A DNA stretch of 60,964 bases from positions 1 to 60,964 of the forward strand of contig NZ_SNXC01000004.1 in NCBI RefSeq assembly GCF_004362145.1, written 5' to 3'. The translations under genes were made by a program, and so were the position numbers. This document shows positions 8,488-17,186 of the stretch, piece by piece; within the stretch, counting starts at the first letter, position 1; every line of letters begins with the position of its first letter. The stretch is from Marinomonas balearica. GTDB taxonomy: Bacteria; Pseudomonadota; Gammaproteobacteria; Pseudomonadales; Marinomonadaceae. The notes beneath the pieces were generated by a model. The model ran no database searches. It saw only the letters and a list, made by a program, of their open reading frames with translations, and had not been told where the DNA came from.

Positions 8488-9363
8488 ATGACCACATTAT
8501 CAGCGCTTTTTGAGCAAATGAAGGGGTATTTGCCTCCTCAAGAGGCGGTAAAAGTGGAAAATATCGAAGATGGGTTCTCAAATCATGTAATGAAATTACA
8601 TTGGTGTAATGCGCCCAGAGCGGTATTGAGGGTGCCAATCTTGGATACAACAGTCTTTTTGATAGATCGTAAAGCAGAGTTGAATGCGCTAAAAGCCGCG
8701 CAAAAGGAAGGTATTTCTCCCGCTCTAATATGGGAGAACGATCAAGGTGCAATACTCTGTGAGCACATTAATGCTCCTGCATTGAGCTGGGAGGTCAAAC
8801 ATCAAGACAATGATATTAAACGAATTGGGCGTGTTTTTTCTCGTGTACACCAGCTCGATGTACAGGCTAAGTCACAAAATATTTATCAGGTTATCGATCA
8901 CTATATACAAAGCATTCGGCTTAATGATGCACACGGTAAGCACAGTGAAGAAGTAACCTATCTCCGACATTGTTGCCAGCGTATGAATCGAGTGGATTAC
9001 CACGCAAGGCAAGAGGTGCTGTGTCATAACGATTTAAACCCTAAAAATATTTTGTTAAATGAAAAGGAGGTTTGGTTTATCGATTGGGAATACGCCGCGT
9101 TGGGTGACCCGTTATTTGACCTAGCTGTCGTGTCGCGATCGCATAATTTAAACATTGATCAGCAAAAAGTACTTATCAATGCGTATGACGAGACATTGGA
9201 GATAGAGGACACTCTTGATATTATTCGCGATTACAGTATCGCATATGGATTGAGAGAAATGGCATGGTTGCTTCTGAAGCACTTAGTAACGCCCAACGAT
9301 ATTCAGTCGCTAGACTACTATCGAGAATTCAAAGAATCGAAAACGTTGAACCCTTTCATCTAA
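8488..9363 (+). CDS. Choline/aminoglycoside kinase-like phosphotransferase
   Basis: 291 residues of the APH/choline-kinase fold. The catalytic loop LCHNDLNPKNILL (around residue 180) supplies Asp and Asn, and the metal-binding FIDWEYAALGDPLFDLA follows about 20 residues later. AAGGA lies upstream of the ATG. The closest characterised families are LicA/choline kinase and thiamine kinase; the substrate cannot be told from sequence. It is divergent from hexR and not in an obvious pathway cluster. Confidence 0.82.
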   Translation: MTTLSALFEQMKGYLPPQEAVKVENIEDGFSNHVMKLHWCNAPRAVLRVPILDTTVFLIDRKAELNALKAAQKEGISPALIWENDQGAILCEHINAPALSWEVKHQDNDIKRIGRVFSRVHQLDVQAKSQNIYQVIDHYIQSIRLNDAHGKHSEEVTYLRHCCQRMNRVDYHARQEVLCHNDLNPKNILLNEKEVWFIDWEYAALGDPLFDLAVVSRSHNLNIDQQKVLINAYDETLEIEDTLDIIRDYSIAYGLREMAWLLLKHLVTPNDIQSLDYYREFKESKTLNPFI

Positions 9364-9441
9364 ATTACATTAAAAAGCCGAGGATTAAATCGTAGGCTTC
9401 TTAATCCGTTTTATAAACCGGAATTTAACCAAGAAAACACT

Positions 9442-10116
9442 ATGTGGAATTTAGCGCAAGATTGGCAGGAAAAACTTTCTCCAGAATTTGATAAAGAGTA
9501 TATGCAGTCTTTGCAGGCCTTCTTAGCCTCGCAGACAGAACAAGAAAAAACCGTATACCCTCATTCACAAGAATGCTTTTCTGCTTTAAACCACACACCG
9601 TTTAAGCACGTTAAGGTTGTCATTCTAGGGCAAGACCCTTACCACGGACCGGATCAGGCTCACGGGTTGTCGTTTTCGGTGAAACCGGGTGTCAAAACGC
9701 CTCCTTCGTTGGTGAATATTTACAAAGAACTTGAATCCGATTTAGGGATACCAAAGGCGAATCATGGTTATCTGGAAAGTTGGGCTGATCAGGGCGTTTT
9801 ATTGCTCAACAGTGTGCTCACGGTAGAAGCCAGCAAAGCTGGGTCTCATCAGGGTAAAGGTTGGGAAACCTTTACGGATAAGATCATTGCAATACTAAAT
9901 GAAGAGCGTAAACACATCGTCTTTCTTCTTTGGGGATCGTACGCTCAAAAAAAGGGGAGAATGATCGATCGATCGAAACATTTGGTGTTGGATAGTGTCC
10001 ATCCTTCGCCGTTATCAGCGTACCGCGGTTTTTTCGGGTGTCGACATTTTTCACAAACAAATGCCTATCTAGAGCAAGTTAATCAGGCTCCTATAAATTG
10101 GGCGTCGCATTTGTAA
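9442..10116 (+). CDS. ung: Uracil-DNA glycosylase
   Basis: 224 residues, the usual family-1 UDG length. The catalytic water-activating motif [11 protein letters not shown] places the aspartate at residue 65, and the second motif [14 protein letters not shown] carries the catalytic histidine. It removes uracil from DNA to begin base excision repair. The start codon at 9442 has only a weak ribosome-binding site. Confidence 0.97.
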   Translation: MWNLAQDWQEKLSPEFDKEYMQSLQAFLASQTEQEKTVYPHSQECFSALNHTPFKHVKVVILGQDPYHGPDQAHGLSFSVKPGVKTPPSLVNIYKELESDLGIPKANHGYLESWADQGVLLLNSVLTVEASKAGSHQGKGWETFTDKIIAILNEERKHIVFLLWGSYAQKKGRMIDRSKHLVLDSVHPSPLSAYRGFFGCRHFSQTNAYLEQVNQAPINWASHL

Positions 10117-10201
10117 AAAGGGGCGCTTCTTTAACTCGGTCAATCTAAGGGGCTTTTCCTGTTTTCTATTGATGACATTTTAGCTATATAGTCAGATTTA
10201 C

Positions 10202-10248
10202 ACGGGCGAAGCTTACAAGCAGACTCTTTTGTAAATATCGCCCGTTTT
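10202..10248 (+). terminator. Rho-independent terminator after ung
   Basis: Outer stem ACGGGCGA (10202-10209) with TCGCCCGT (10238-10245), an inner TTACAA/TTGTAA extension and a following TTTT make a good terminator. It lies just before the end of the convergent gene. Confidence 0.75.
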
Positions 10249-10251
10249 AGA

Positions 10252-10893
10252 TCAACCCTCAGTGGTAACAAATGGCGCTTTGCTTATCCAATCTTTGGAA
10301 TGAATGTTATCGAGCATAAAATCCGTTAAGTGTTCAACATCTACTTTATTTCCTTTGAGAAATTCAGAGCTGACCTGCAAAGAGCCTTTCACATTTTCTT
10401 GTATCAATGGTGGTCGAATGGTTGTCCACTCCAAGGCTGAATTTTGTAAAATTGCCAGTTCCTTCTCTTTTGCTGGAATCACAACAGGCGCTGTGATCGA
10501 GAAAAATAGCCTTATCAAGCCTCTAATGAACACGACTTTTTCGCCTTCGAATCTTGTTCCTGCACTGGCTAAATTAATGAACCTTTTCACGTTTGCATGT
10601 GTCATTGAGTCAATTAATTGAGTCATTGCATCTGCGAAGTTATCGGCATTTAAAGATGTTTTTCTCGTCGCGGGAGCGCCAATGGTCGATAACACAACAT
10701 CGATACCTTCTACGACTTGATTGAGCGCCTGTTCGTCAAAGTAGTCGCCCTCGATTATTTCTATCGCGTCTCCAAAAGATGCCAGTTTGTTCGGATCTCT
10801 TGCTAACACTCTTACAGAATAGTGGCGTTCTAGAGCTTTTTTAACCAGCACTTTACCTGTGAAGCCTGTCGCACCTAAAATCGCAATCTTCAT
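10252..10893 (-). CDS. NAD(P)-binding atypical SDR-like protein
   Basis: 213 residues from the ATG at 10893, chosen because CAGGAGAAGAGG lies just upstream; the frame runs on to 10935. It begins at once with the dinucleotide-binding motif ILGATGFTGKVLVKKAL and continues VRVLARDPNKL, DYFDEQAL and DVVLSTIGAP, the pattern of NmrA/YwnB-like atypical short-chain dehydrogenases. The C-terminal part includes EWTTIRPPLI. The substrate or redox role is unknown; many such proteins are redox or stress sensors. It is a single gene. Confidence 0.8.
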   Translation of the reverse strand: MKIAILGATGFTGKVLVKKALERHYSVRVLARDPNKLASFGDAIEIIEGDYFDEQALNQVVEGIDVVLSTIGAPATRKTSLNADNFADAMTQLIDSMTHANVKRFINLASAGTRFEGEKVVFIRGLIRLFFSITAPVVIPAKEKELAILQNSALEWTTIRPPLIQENVKGSLQVSSEFLKGNKVDVEHLTDFMLDNIHSKDWISKAPFVTTEG

Positions 10894-11363
10894 TCCTCTT
10901 CTCCTGTAAATATTAGGTTTTACCCATACTCGCATTGACTCTCCTCTTTAGCAATGAGGAGAAAACAGCAGACAAATGTTTGAAGAGCGCAGCGTTGTTT
11001 GTAGCAGTAACTACAAGGCTTTAATCATCATTATTGCGCTCTTTCGGTCAGTCCGATAAATATTGAACGAACTCCGGCTGCATTGGTTGTGGTTGTCTTT
11101 CCCTGACGAACCGCCCAATTTATAACGACTAAGACAAACGTTCAGGAGAAGGCAGTGGGCCGATACTTCTAGATCGAAAAGTGCAATTGGAATAACGGAA
11201 TGAAGAGAGACATCGGATTGTATAGGTCGAAGGTGTTCTTGTAGGTTGTGAGTCGAAGGCATTTCTGAGCTTGTCGAAGAGCACATGGCTTCACAAGCTC
11301 AAAATGCTGCGAATAGGTCATTTTCAATATAAGAAAATGACCTAACTTTGTTTGTTTTTGAAT
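10894..11363. other. Intergenic stretch with an inverted REP pair and a hairpin
   Basis: No convincing gene. It holds a REP-like copy at 11263-11280 (CTGAGCTTGTCGAAG) and a degenerate inverted partner at 11287-11302 (GGCTTCACAAGCTCAA). It also holds a perfect 10-bp hairpin at 11315-11343 (AGGTCATTTT with AAAATGACCT), which could end the FrnE-like gene on the minus strand although it lacks a T-run. Confidence 0.6.
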
Positions 11364-12017
11364 CTAACTCACGTCTTTTGCCAATATCTCTTCCAAGGCA
11401 TTTTTAAAGACGTCAACGGGCTGGCCGCCAGAGATGGCGTATTTGTTATTGATGATTACAGTTGGCACGGAGCTGATGCCATTTTGTTTCCAGAATTGCA
11501 CTTGTTCTCGAACATCATCTGCATACTGTTGAGTTTCTAATATTGTTTTCGCTTCCACTGAATTCAGATCCACACTGGCGGCGAGATTAGCTAACACAGA
11601 ATAATCACTTATGTCTTGGTTGTGAGTAAAGTGTGCTTTGAACAAGGCTGCTTTCAATTCGGCTTGTTTGCCTTGAATACCTGCCCAGTGCAATAAGCGA
11701 TGTGCGCCAAAGGAATTACGCATTCGGCTGTCAGCGGTAAAATTAAAATCGAAGTCGACTTCTTTTCCTCGACTTTGAATCATGGTGCGGTTTTGATCTG
11801 ACTCTTGCTCGGTAATTCCGTACTTCTCGATGACGTGCTCACGCACATTTTGCCCTTCCGAAGGCATATTCGGGTTTAGTTCAAAAGGTTGAAAAGATAA
11901 ATCGACTGAAATGGTCTCATCTAGCTGACCAAGGGCTTTGTTTAAATTACCTAATCCCACTACGCACCAAGGGCACATAACGTCGGATACAAATTGGATG
12001 TTAAGTGATGAACTCAT
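11364..12017 (-). CDS. DsbA-family oxidoreductase, FrnE-like
   Basis: 217 residues without a signal peptide, so probably cytoplasmic. The thioredoxin-fold active site is CPWC within SDVMCPWCVVGLGNL near the N terminus. The helical insertion and the cis-Pro loop in GISSVPTVIINNKYAISGGQP are typical of the DsbA/FrnE (2-hydroxychromene-2-carboxylate isomerase-like) branch. It probably acts as a dithiol-disulfide isomerase in oxidative stress. It stands alone, with AGG upstream of the start. Confidence 0.88.
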   Translation of the reverse strand: MSSSLNIQFVSDVMCPWCVVGLGNLNKALGQLDETISVDLSFQPFELNPNMPSEGQNVREHVIEKYGITEQESDQNRTMIQSRGKEVDFDFNFTADSRMRNSFGAHRLLHWAGIQGKQAELKAALFKAHFTHNQDISDYSVLANLAASVDLNSVEAKTILETQQYADDVREQVQFWKQNGISSVPTVIINNKYAISGGQPVDVFKNALEEILAKDVS

Positions 12018-12737
12018 GGTTAGAAACCTAAAATATGAATGTTAGAAGCTTGTTATGGGCAAATCATGAAAATAAAAGCAGATAACGGGGAGGGCAGTGA
12101 AAATGCCTCTAATTTGCACAATGCAAAGAGGTTAAGAAGTCGTTGTCTGGGATAAAGCTTATATGTTTCTTAAGCTTTCGAGATTGAAGTGGCTTCGATT
12201 TACTCACGGAGTGGTTCTGATACAATTCGACTTTTGGTCGCTGTTAATTTTCTGTGAAACGGGCTAAGAATTTGGGGATAGCGATACCGATCAATTTACA
12301 GCGCCTTTTCTCAATGTACTAAAAGTGAGTGAATGCCTAATACAGTTAACAAAAGATTAAGCTGGGTTAACAAAAAATCACTTAGATAAAAACTCTCTGT
12401 GGGAAATGTACCGTAAAAGTAATACCTCTGGTTAATGTTTTTTTATTTAAATTATGGTGTTCATCATAATTTTATTGAGTTTTTTATATATCTATTTGTA
12501 ATATCTTCTTTCTAAATAATATAACGAAAAAAACACTTGGAACTGAATGTGCCTTCATAAAAGCAATGAGTGTTAATAAAATACTTTATCGGCATCTCTG
12601 CATCGATAATATTGCAACATACGTTAGACTAGGGAAGTAAAAAAGCGAGACAAATCTTTCAATACGAATTTTTTCATCCCCAAAGGCCCCAGAGTAGGAG
12701 CCTGATACTCTCGCTCTAAAACTAGCCTATTTTGAGA
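12018..12737. other. AT-rich gap with no recognisable gene
   Basis: Seven hundred bases without an open frame of note on either strand. A weak 8-bp hairpin is at 12449-12472 (AAATTATG with CATAATTT), and a short stem (AGAGTA with TACTCT) sits just past the end of the following minus-strand gene. I see no tRNA, REP copy or insertion sequence ends. Confidence 0.5.
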
Positions 12738-13313
12738 TTATAAACCGTCGAGGGAAATGCCAATCGTAATAGCGCCAATCGCTGCCCCCGTATTTGGGTC
12801 TACAATCGTACTATTAAGCTGAGACTGGAATGCGCCAGTTGATTCATCTTCTTCTAATTCTCCGATGTTAACTGCTCCAGGCCCCATAGAGTATGTTTTT
12901 TGCCACTTGGCCTCATCGCCTTGCCAATAATCCGAAGTAATGTCAGATTGCCCAACGTTTAAACCTTTGTTGTCCATAATGAAAATTTCAGTATAAAGGT
13001 CTTCATGCTCAGCTTTAACGCCTTCGAGATAGCTTGAAACAGGCCTACTCAATACAGAGTCAATTAAACTGGTGTCTCCCCCGTTCACACCTGCTCGCCA
13101 TTCTTTATCCAATGCATCGATTTCGGCATTCGAAATATTAATGTGTTTTCTGTTCTGAGCTTTTATAGCATCGATGATCATTGGGTTATTGATCCATGCC
13201 ATAGCAGTATCTTCTAGATGAGCTTTAATCTCTGGGGCGAACTCATTTGCTTGAGCGGAGTAAGACAAGAAAACCAAACAAACGGATGCAATAGGCGTGA
13301 AAGTGTATTTCAT
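12738..13313 (-). CDS. Secreted stand-alone PDC (Cache-like) sensor domain protein
   Basis: 191 residues. A signal peptide (about residues 1-22, ending SAQA before NEF) is followed by one soluble domain and nothing else: no second membrane helix, kinase, GGDEF or HAMP domain. The domain has the feel of periplasmic PDC sensors, with an N-terminal helix containing WINNPMIIDAIKAQN, then FIMDNKGLNVGQSDITSDYW and GDEAKWQKTY. These resemble ligand-binding blocks of histidine-kinase and chemoreceptor input domains. It is divergent from a chemoreceptor, so it could be a soluble binding protein presenting a ligand to it. The fold is moderately sure; the role is inference. Confidence 0.72.
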   Translation of the reverse strand: MKYTFTPIASVCLVFLSYSAQANEFAPEIKAHLEDTAMAWINNPMIIDAIKAQNRKHINISNAEIDALDKEWRAGVNGGDTSLIDSVLSRPVSSYLEGVKAEHEDLYTEIFIMDNKGLNVGQSDITSDYWQGDEAKWQKTYSMGPGAVNIGELEEDESTGAFQSQLNSTIVDPNTGAAIGAITIGISLDGL

Positions 13314-13517
13314 ATTTTACCTCTTATTTGCTGTAGTTGATCATATTTTTTGAAGTATAGACAATAAAATAAAAATGCAAAACTGTTTCGTTTTTGTTTC
13401 TCACGCTATTAGATCTCTCTCTTTGGCTGGCGTCATATTAATAAATATTTATAAATTTCTCCTTATCTGAAATTTTATTCTACACTTTCTAAAAACTTTT
13501 TAGGAAAGGACTGTATT

Positions 13518-15083
13518 GTGGAAAGATTGTCTATTTTACAACGCATTGTTCTATTTATGGTGGTGACATTTTCTATTGCTGCGATTGTTAATGTTGTTTC
13601 TGTTAGTAGTGTATTGAACGAAAAGTTTCTCGAACAATCCTTGAATGGAAACCGTTCAATTACAATGAACATGGCAGATCAAATGGCAAGTGGCGTTCGT
13701 TTTAAAAAAAGCAGCATTTTAATGAAGCCGATAACTGCATTAATACATACGAAAAACATGGCTTATTCAGGTGCGTCAGTGACTGATATGAAACAAGAAA
13801 TACTGTTGACTCATGTTGCTCATGAAGAGGCGCCACCAATGGAAAGTATGAAACAAGGGCTCCGTTTCGAAGAAACGAAAACCGAACATCGCCTTGTCGA
13901 ACATCAACTTCTGATCGCAACCCCGATAATTAACCTAAAAAATGAGAAGCAAGTGGGTTGGTTAATCGTTTACTGGAATCTAGATAGTGTTTTTGAGTCC
14001 ATCAATGTGGTAGTGATGAGCCTCGTTATTAATACAGCCGTGTCATTACTCATCGCTATATTTTTGATTAGTATTATTATTTCAAAACAAATAACGACCC
14101 CGCTAAAGACATTGCGAACCCTTCTTAAAGAATTAAACAATGGTAATGGGGATTTGACGTCTAGGTTGCAGCAAGTGGGAACACCAGAGTTAAAAGCAGT
14201 GTCTCGCTCTATCAACAGTTTTGTTGAGACGCTACAAACTTTAATTAAGGATGTGGACATTCAGAGCAGTAATCAATGGAACATCGTCAAAAAAACACGA
14301 GAATCTGCCGATAACGTTCAATCTCGCTTATTAGAAAAAGATAAAAAAATGGACATTGTTCTGACTTCTATGAACGAATTGGGTGACAAGGCCATGGAAA
14401 GCAGCTCCTATGTCACCCAGATAACAGATAGCCTAAATGAAGCGAGTGAAATTACGAAGGATGGCCGAAACCAAGTAGAAGAAAACAAAAATGTTATTCA
14501 CGGTGTTTCCAAAGAAGTAGACGCGGCTGCATTAGTGGTTGAAAATTTATCAGAGCTTAGCCTTCAAGTAAGCACGGTTATGGATGTGATTAGAAATATC
14601 GCAGAACAAACCAACTTATTAGCCTTAAACGCTGCCATTGAAGCAGCTAGAGCTGGAGAGCAAGGGCGGGGATTCGCTGTTGTAGCCGATGAGGTGAGAG
14701 AATTAGCAGGAAAAACCCAAAAATCAACAGATCAAATTAAAGAGCAAATCGACAACCTAATCCAAGGCACAGAAGAAGCCGTGACATCGATAAAGCTTAG
14801 CAGTGAGCAAACCAAAAGCGCAGTGGCTCAGGCCGACAGTTTACTCTCCATGTTCACAAACCTAGCCAACAAAGTTCAACATATTAATCAGTTAAATCAG
14901 AACATATTAAGTGTCACCGGGGTCCAAAAAGACATTACCAATTCGGCCAATGCTGAAATCTCTATCATTCGTGATATAAGTAAAGATTCCTACGACTTGT
15001 CTACAGAAAGCATCATGTTTTGTGACAACCTCGCCAAACAGTCTGAGAAAATAAAACACTCTTTATCTAAGTTTCAGGTATGA
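13518..15083 (+). CDS. Methyl-accepting chemotaxis protein
   Basis: 521 residues with a GTG start preceded by AGGAAAGGA. One membrane helix lies near residues 10-30, a small periplasmic domain of about 120 residues follows, and a second helix is near 160-180. Then come HAMP ([22 protein letters not shown]) and a long cytoplasmic coiled coil. The hairpin tip [20 protein letters not shown] and [15 protein letters not shown] are the invariant CheA/CheW-binding region. The C terminus ends SKFQV, with no NWETF-type pentapeptide. The ligand is unknown; the adjacent secreted sensor domain is a candidate partner. Confidence 0.95.
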   Translation: MERLSILQRIVLFMVVTFSIAAIVNVVSVSSVLNEKFLEQSLNGNRSITMNMADQMASGVRFKKSSILMKPITALIHTKNMAYSGASVTDMKQEILLTHVAHEEAPPMESMKQGLRFEETKTEHRLVEHQLLIATPIINLKNEKQVGWLIVYWNLDSVFESINVVVMSLVINTAVSLLIAIFLISIIISKQITTPLKTLRTLLKELNNGNGDLTSRLQQVGTPELKAVSRSINSFVETLQTLIKDVDIQSSNQWNIVKKTRESADNVQSRLLEKDKKMDIVLTSMNELGDKAMESSSYVTQITDSLNEASEITKDGRNQVEENKNVIHGVSKEVDAAALVVENLSELSLQVSTVMDVIRNIAEQTNLLALNAAIEAARAGEQGRGFAVVADEVRELAGKTQKSTDQIKEQIDNLIQGTEEAVTSIKLSSEQTKSAVAQADSLLSMFTNLANKVQHINQLNQNILSVTGVQKDITNSANAEISIIRDISKDSYDLSTESIMFCDNLAKQSEKIKHSLSKFQV

Positions 15084-15299
15084 CAGGACAGGTTCTCTAG
15101 GCAAAAAAAACAATACGGTTGGGTGTCTAACAATACGACCCTTGAGTCAGAATATATCTCAACATAGAGGAACCATACCTAAAATTAGAAAGCGCAGGAT
15201 GGTACCTCTTTTAATAAGGACGCTGTATTTATGAATTTATATCATAGGTCAAACAGACAATTAGTTTCTTTATTCAGAGACAAATTATTGAACTCGCGA

Positions 15300-16217
15300 T
15301 CAATCCAACCCATAAGGCAGCGCTAGAAGCTCGGCTGCCTTACCATCAAGCATTACCAACTCTAGCTCTTCTTGATCCACATTGAGAATGGCTTGTGCTA
15401 CATAGCTGCTTTCGAAGGAGGCTACGTCATGCAGTGTGCCGATGGTTTTCCCTTCTTGATTGGTTACGTCCATTCCTGCCGTTAATTCAGATTCTGAACT
15501 GACAAGCGCCATGTGCTTTTTGGACTTGCCTCGGTATTTCATACGGGCGACGATTTCTTGGCCTGTGTAGCAACCTTTGGTGAAACTAATGGAACCGTTG
15601 CGTTGCATGTTGAACCATTGCGGTAAGATTTCTTCGCTGTCTTTGAGTTCTATAAATGGGCGCGTTGCAAGCAAGGAGATAACACGGTGTGCTTCCTCAT
15701 TGGTCGCTGCTTGGTCTTGTAAATGCTCCGTTGCGGCAATCGAAAGCGTCTCATTGAAGTAGGTGTTGTTCAATTGGATTGAAAGAACATCTCCTATTTT
15801 TTGTGTCGGGTGGAGCAGGGCGTATTCATCCTGAGGCGTCTCGTCGTTATCAAGAGAGCGAGCGTATTCAGAAAAGGCTGCGTAGGTATCTGAAGCATCA
15901 GTCAGAGTAGCTTTAAAGAACACGGCGTACTTCTTAAAGTGAGCCAGCGTCTTTTCGACCAATGACGAGTGTAAGGTTAAAAGGTACTGCTCATCTGCGA
16001 CCTGACAAATAAGAAAGTTCGAGATCACTCGACCTTTGGGCGTACAGGTCGCGCCAAAGCTGCTGGCTTCGTTTGTTACCTTGGAGACATCTGCGGTGAC
16101 TTGCCCTTGAAGAAACTTCTGTGCGTCTTTGCCCTCAACGTGGATAAAGCCCAGTTCTGTCAGTGAGCGAGCAGCGTTAGTGGGTAAAACAGTGTTTAAC
16201 AGGTCAGCAAGTTGCAT
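15300..16217 (-). CDS. ygfZ: Folate-dependent Fe-S cluster protein YgfZ
   Basis: 305 residues from the ATG at 16217, which has GGAG nearby; a TTG at 16235 is rejected. The signature KGCYTGQEIVAR with its functional cysteine lies near residue 210. The fold is that of the T-protein of glycine cleavage, with FIHVEGKDAQKFLQGQVTADV at the N terminus. YgfZ binds tetrahydrofolate and helps assemble or repair certain iron-sulfur enzymes such as MiaB. It is divergent from sdhE, the same neighbourhood as in enterobacteria. Confidence 0.93.
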   Translation of the reverse strand: MQLADLLNTVLPTNAARSLTELGFIHVEGKDAQKFLQGQVTADVSKVTNEASSFGATCTPKGRVISNFLICQVADEQYLLTLHSSLVEKTLAHFKKYAVFFKATLTDASDTYAAFSEYARSLDNDETPQDEYALLHPTQKIGDVLSIQLNNTYFNETLSIAATEHLQDQAATNEEAHRVISLLATRPFIELKDSEEILPQWFNMQRNGSISFTKGCYTGQEIVARMKYRGKSKKHMALVSSESELTAGMDVTNQEGKTIGTLHDVASFESSYVAQAILNVDQEELELVMLDGKAAELLALPYGLD

Positions 16218-16395
16218 GGTGTCTCCGAAGCGCAATGGACGTGGTTCTATCTAGATGGGGTAAATGAGGTTGTTTTTCAATAACAGGCAGTAGAAAAAGA
16301 TTAAGACGATTAAATTGATCAATATCATAGCAGGCGGTTTTCGCGTCGAGGTTCGCCAGCTATAATGTGCGCTATCGATAGAGAGAGTATTTGCT

Positions 16396-16671
16396 ATGAG
16401 TGAAACTAAAGAGTCCATTGGCTTCAAACGACTTAAGTGGCATTGCCGTCGAGGCATGCTTGAGTTGGATTTATTGCTTGAACCCTTTTTGGACGAGGTC
16501 TTTCTTACTCTGGATGAAGAAGATCAAAAGCGCTTTTATAAACTGATTCAATGTGAAGATCAGGAAATCTTCCCTTGGTTTATGCAGAAAGAAGTACCGG
16601 AAGATCCAGACTTAGCTCGTATCGTGGATATTATTGTGACGCGAGTTCAACCTGAAAACTATCAAGCTTAA
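16396..16671 (+). CDS. sdhE: Succinate dehydrogenase flavinylation factor SdhE
   Basis: 91 residues, the usual length. The RGM motif in LKWHCRRGMLELDLLLEPF is the conserved flavin-transfer site, followed by DEEDQKRFYKLIQCEDQEIFPW typical of the YgfY/Sdh5 family. It promotes covalent FAD attachment to SdhA and FrdA. The gene lies upstream of ygfX, as in enterobacteria where the pair is also called cptB-cptA. Confidence 0.95.
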   Translation: MSETKESIGFKRLKWHCRRGMLELDLLLEPFLDEVFLTLDEEDQKRFYKLIQCEDQEIFPWFMQKEVPEDPDLARIVDIIVTRVQPENYQA

Positions 16672-16723
16672 GTTTTCCCACTTTGACGTTGCGATCTGGC
16701 TGCTTGTTCTGATTTGCCTGATC

Positions 16724-17143
16724 GTGACGCTCGATTCCCTCCTTGTTCCTATTTGGATCTTTGCAATCGTTGGTGTGACGGCGGTAAGCGCGGGTATTTT
16801 TTGTCTTTTCTCTCGCTCGAAAAATCAGTGTAAGCTTGAGTTTGGGCAGGGGGAGCAACAAGGGAAGCTGCTGTATTGGTCATCCACAAAAACGCCTATC
16901 CCACTCAAAATAGATCAAGTGACTTGGTTTGGTGTTGTTTGCTCGGTAAACGATGGTGAGATACAAACGGATAGCTCAGAGCGATCGATCAAACGACGAT
17001 TGATGGATACGGTAAATGCTTACTGTTTGTCGCTAAAACCGAGAAAGAAGATCGTGCTGTTTCGAGATCAGATGCGCTACACCGATTTTAGGTGTTTGTG
17101 CTCCATTGCCGCAGTGCAGAGTATGAATAAGCGATATAACTAA
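16724..17143 (+). CDS. ygfX: YgfX/CptA-like inner-membrane protein (start uncertain)
   Basis: The position after sdhE, the hydrophobic N terminus and the soluble C-terminal part (GKLLYWSSTKTPIPLKI, then LFRDQMRYTDFRCLCSI) fit YgfX. With the first standard start, GTG at 16724, the product is 139 residues and begins in the middle of a hydrophobic stretch. The frame is open upstream to 16640 and encodes LKTIKLKFSHFDVAIWLLVL, exactly the missing basic lead and first membrane helix, but contains no ATG, GTG or TTG. The real start may therefore be a rare codon such as CTG at 16652, inside the end of sdhE. Confidence 0.72.
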   Translation: MTLDSLLVPIWIFAIVGVTAVSAGIFCLFSRSKNQCKLEFGQGEQQGKLLYWSSTKTPIPLKIDQVTWFGVVCSVNDGEIQTDSSERSIKRRLMDTVNAYCLSLKPRKKIVLFRDQMRYTDFRCLCSIAAVQSMNKRYN

Positions 17144-17148
17144 TCGAT

Positions 17149-17186
17149 ATTCCTAGTCGATAGAGTGCAATCTATCGACTAGGAAT
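17149..17186. terminator. Perfect 16-bp hairpin between ygfX and nadB
   Basis: ATTCCTAGTCGATAGA pairs perfectly with TCTATCGACTAGGAAT around the 6-base loop GTGCAA. The right arm overlaps the last five codons and stop of nadB. It lacks a T-run but separates two convergent genes, so it probably ends or stabilises both transcripts. Confidence 0.65.

Noticed and set aside
8408..8752. 114-residue frame antisense to the kinase-like gene
   Set aside because: Overlaps a gene with clear catalytic motifs and extends over the divergent promoter.
11011..11286. 91-residue open frame on the minus strand in the gap before the FrnE-like gene
   Set aside because: No ribosome-binding site, unusual composition, and it overlaps a REP-like repeat; probably chance.
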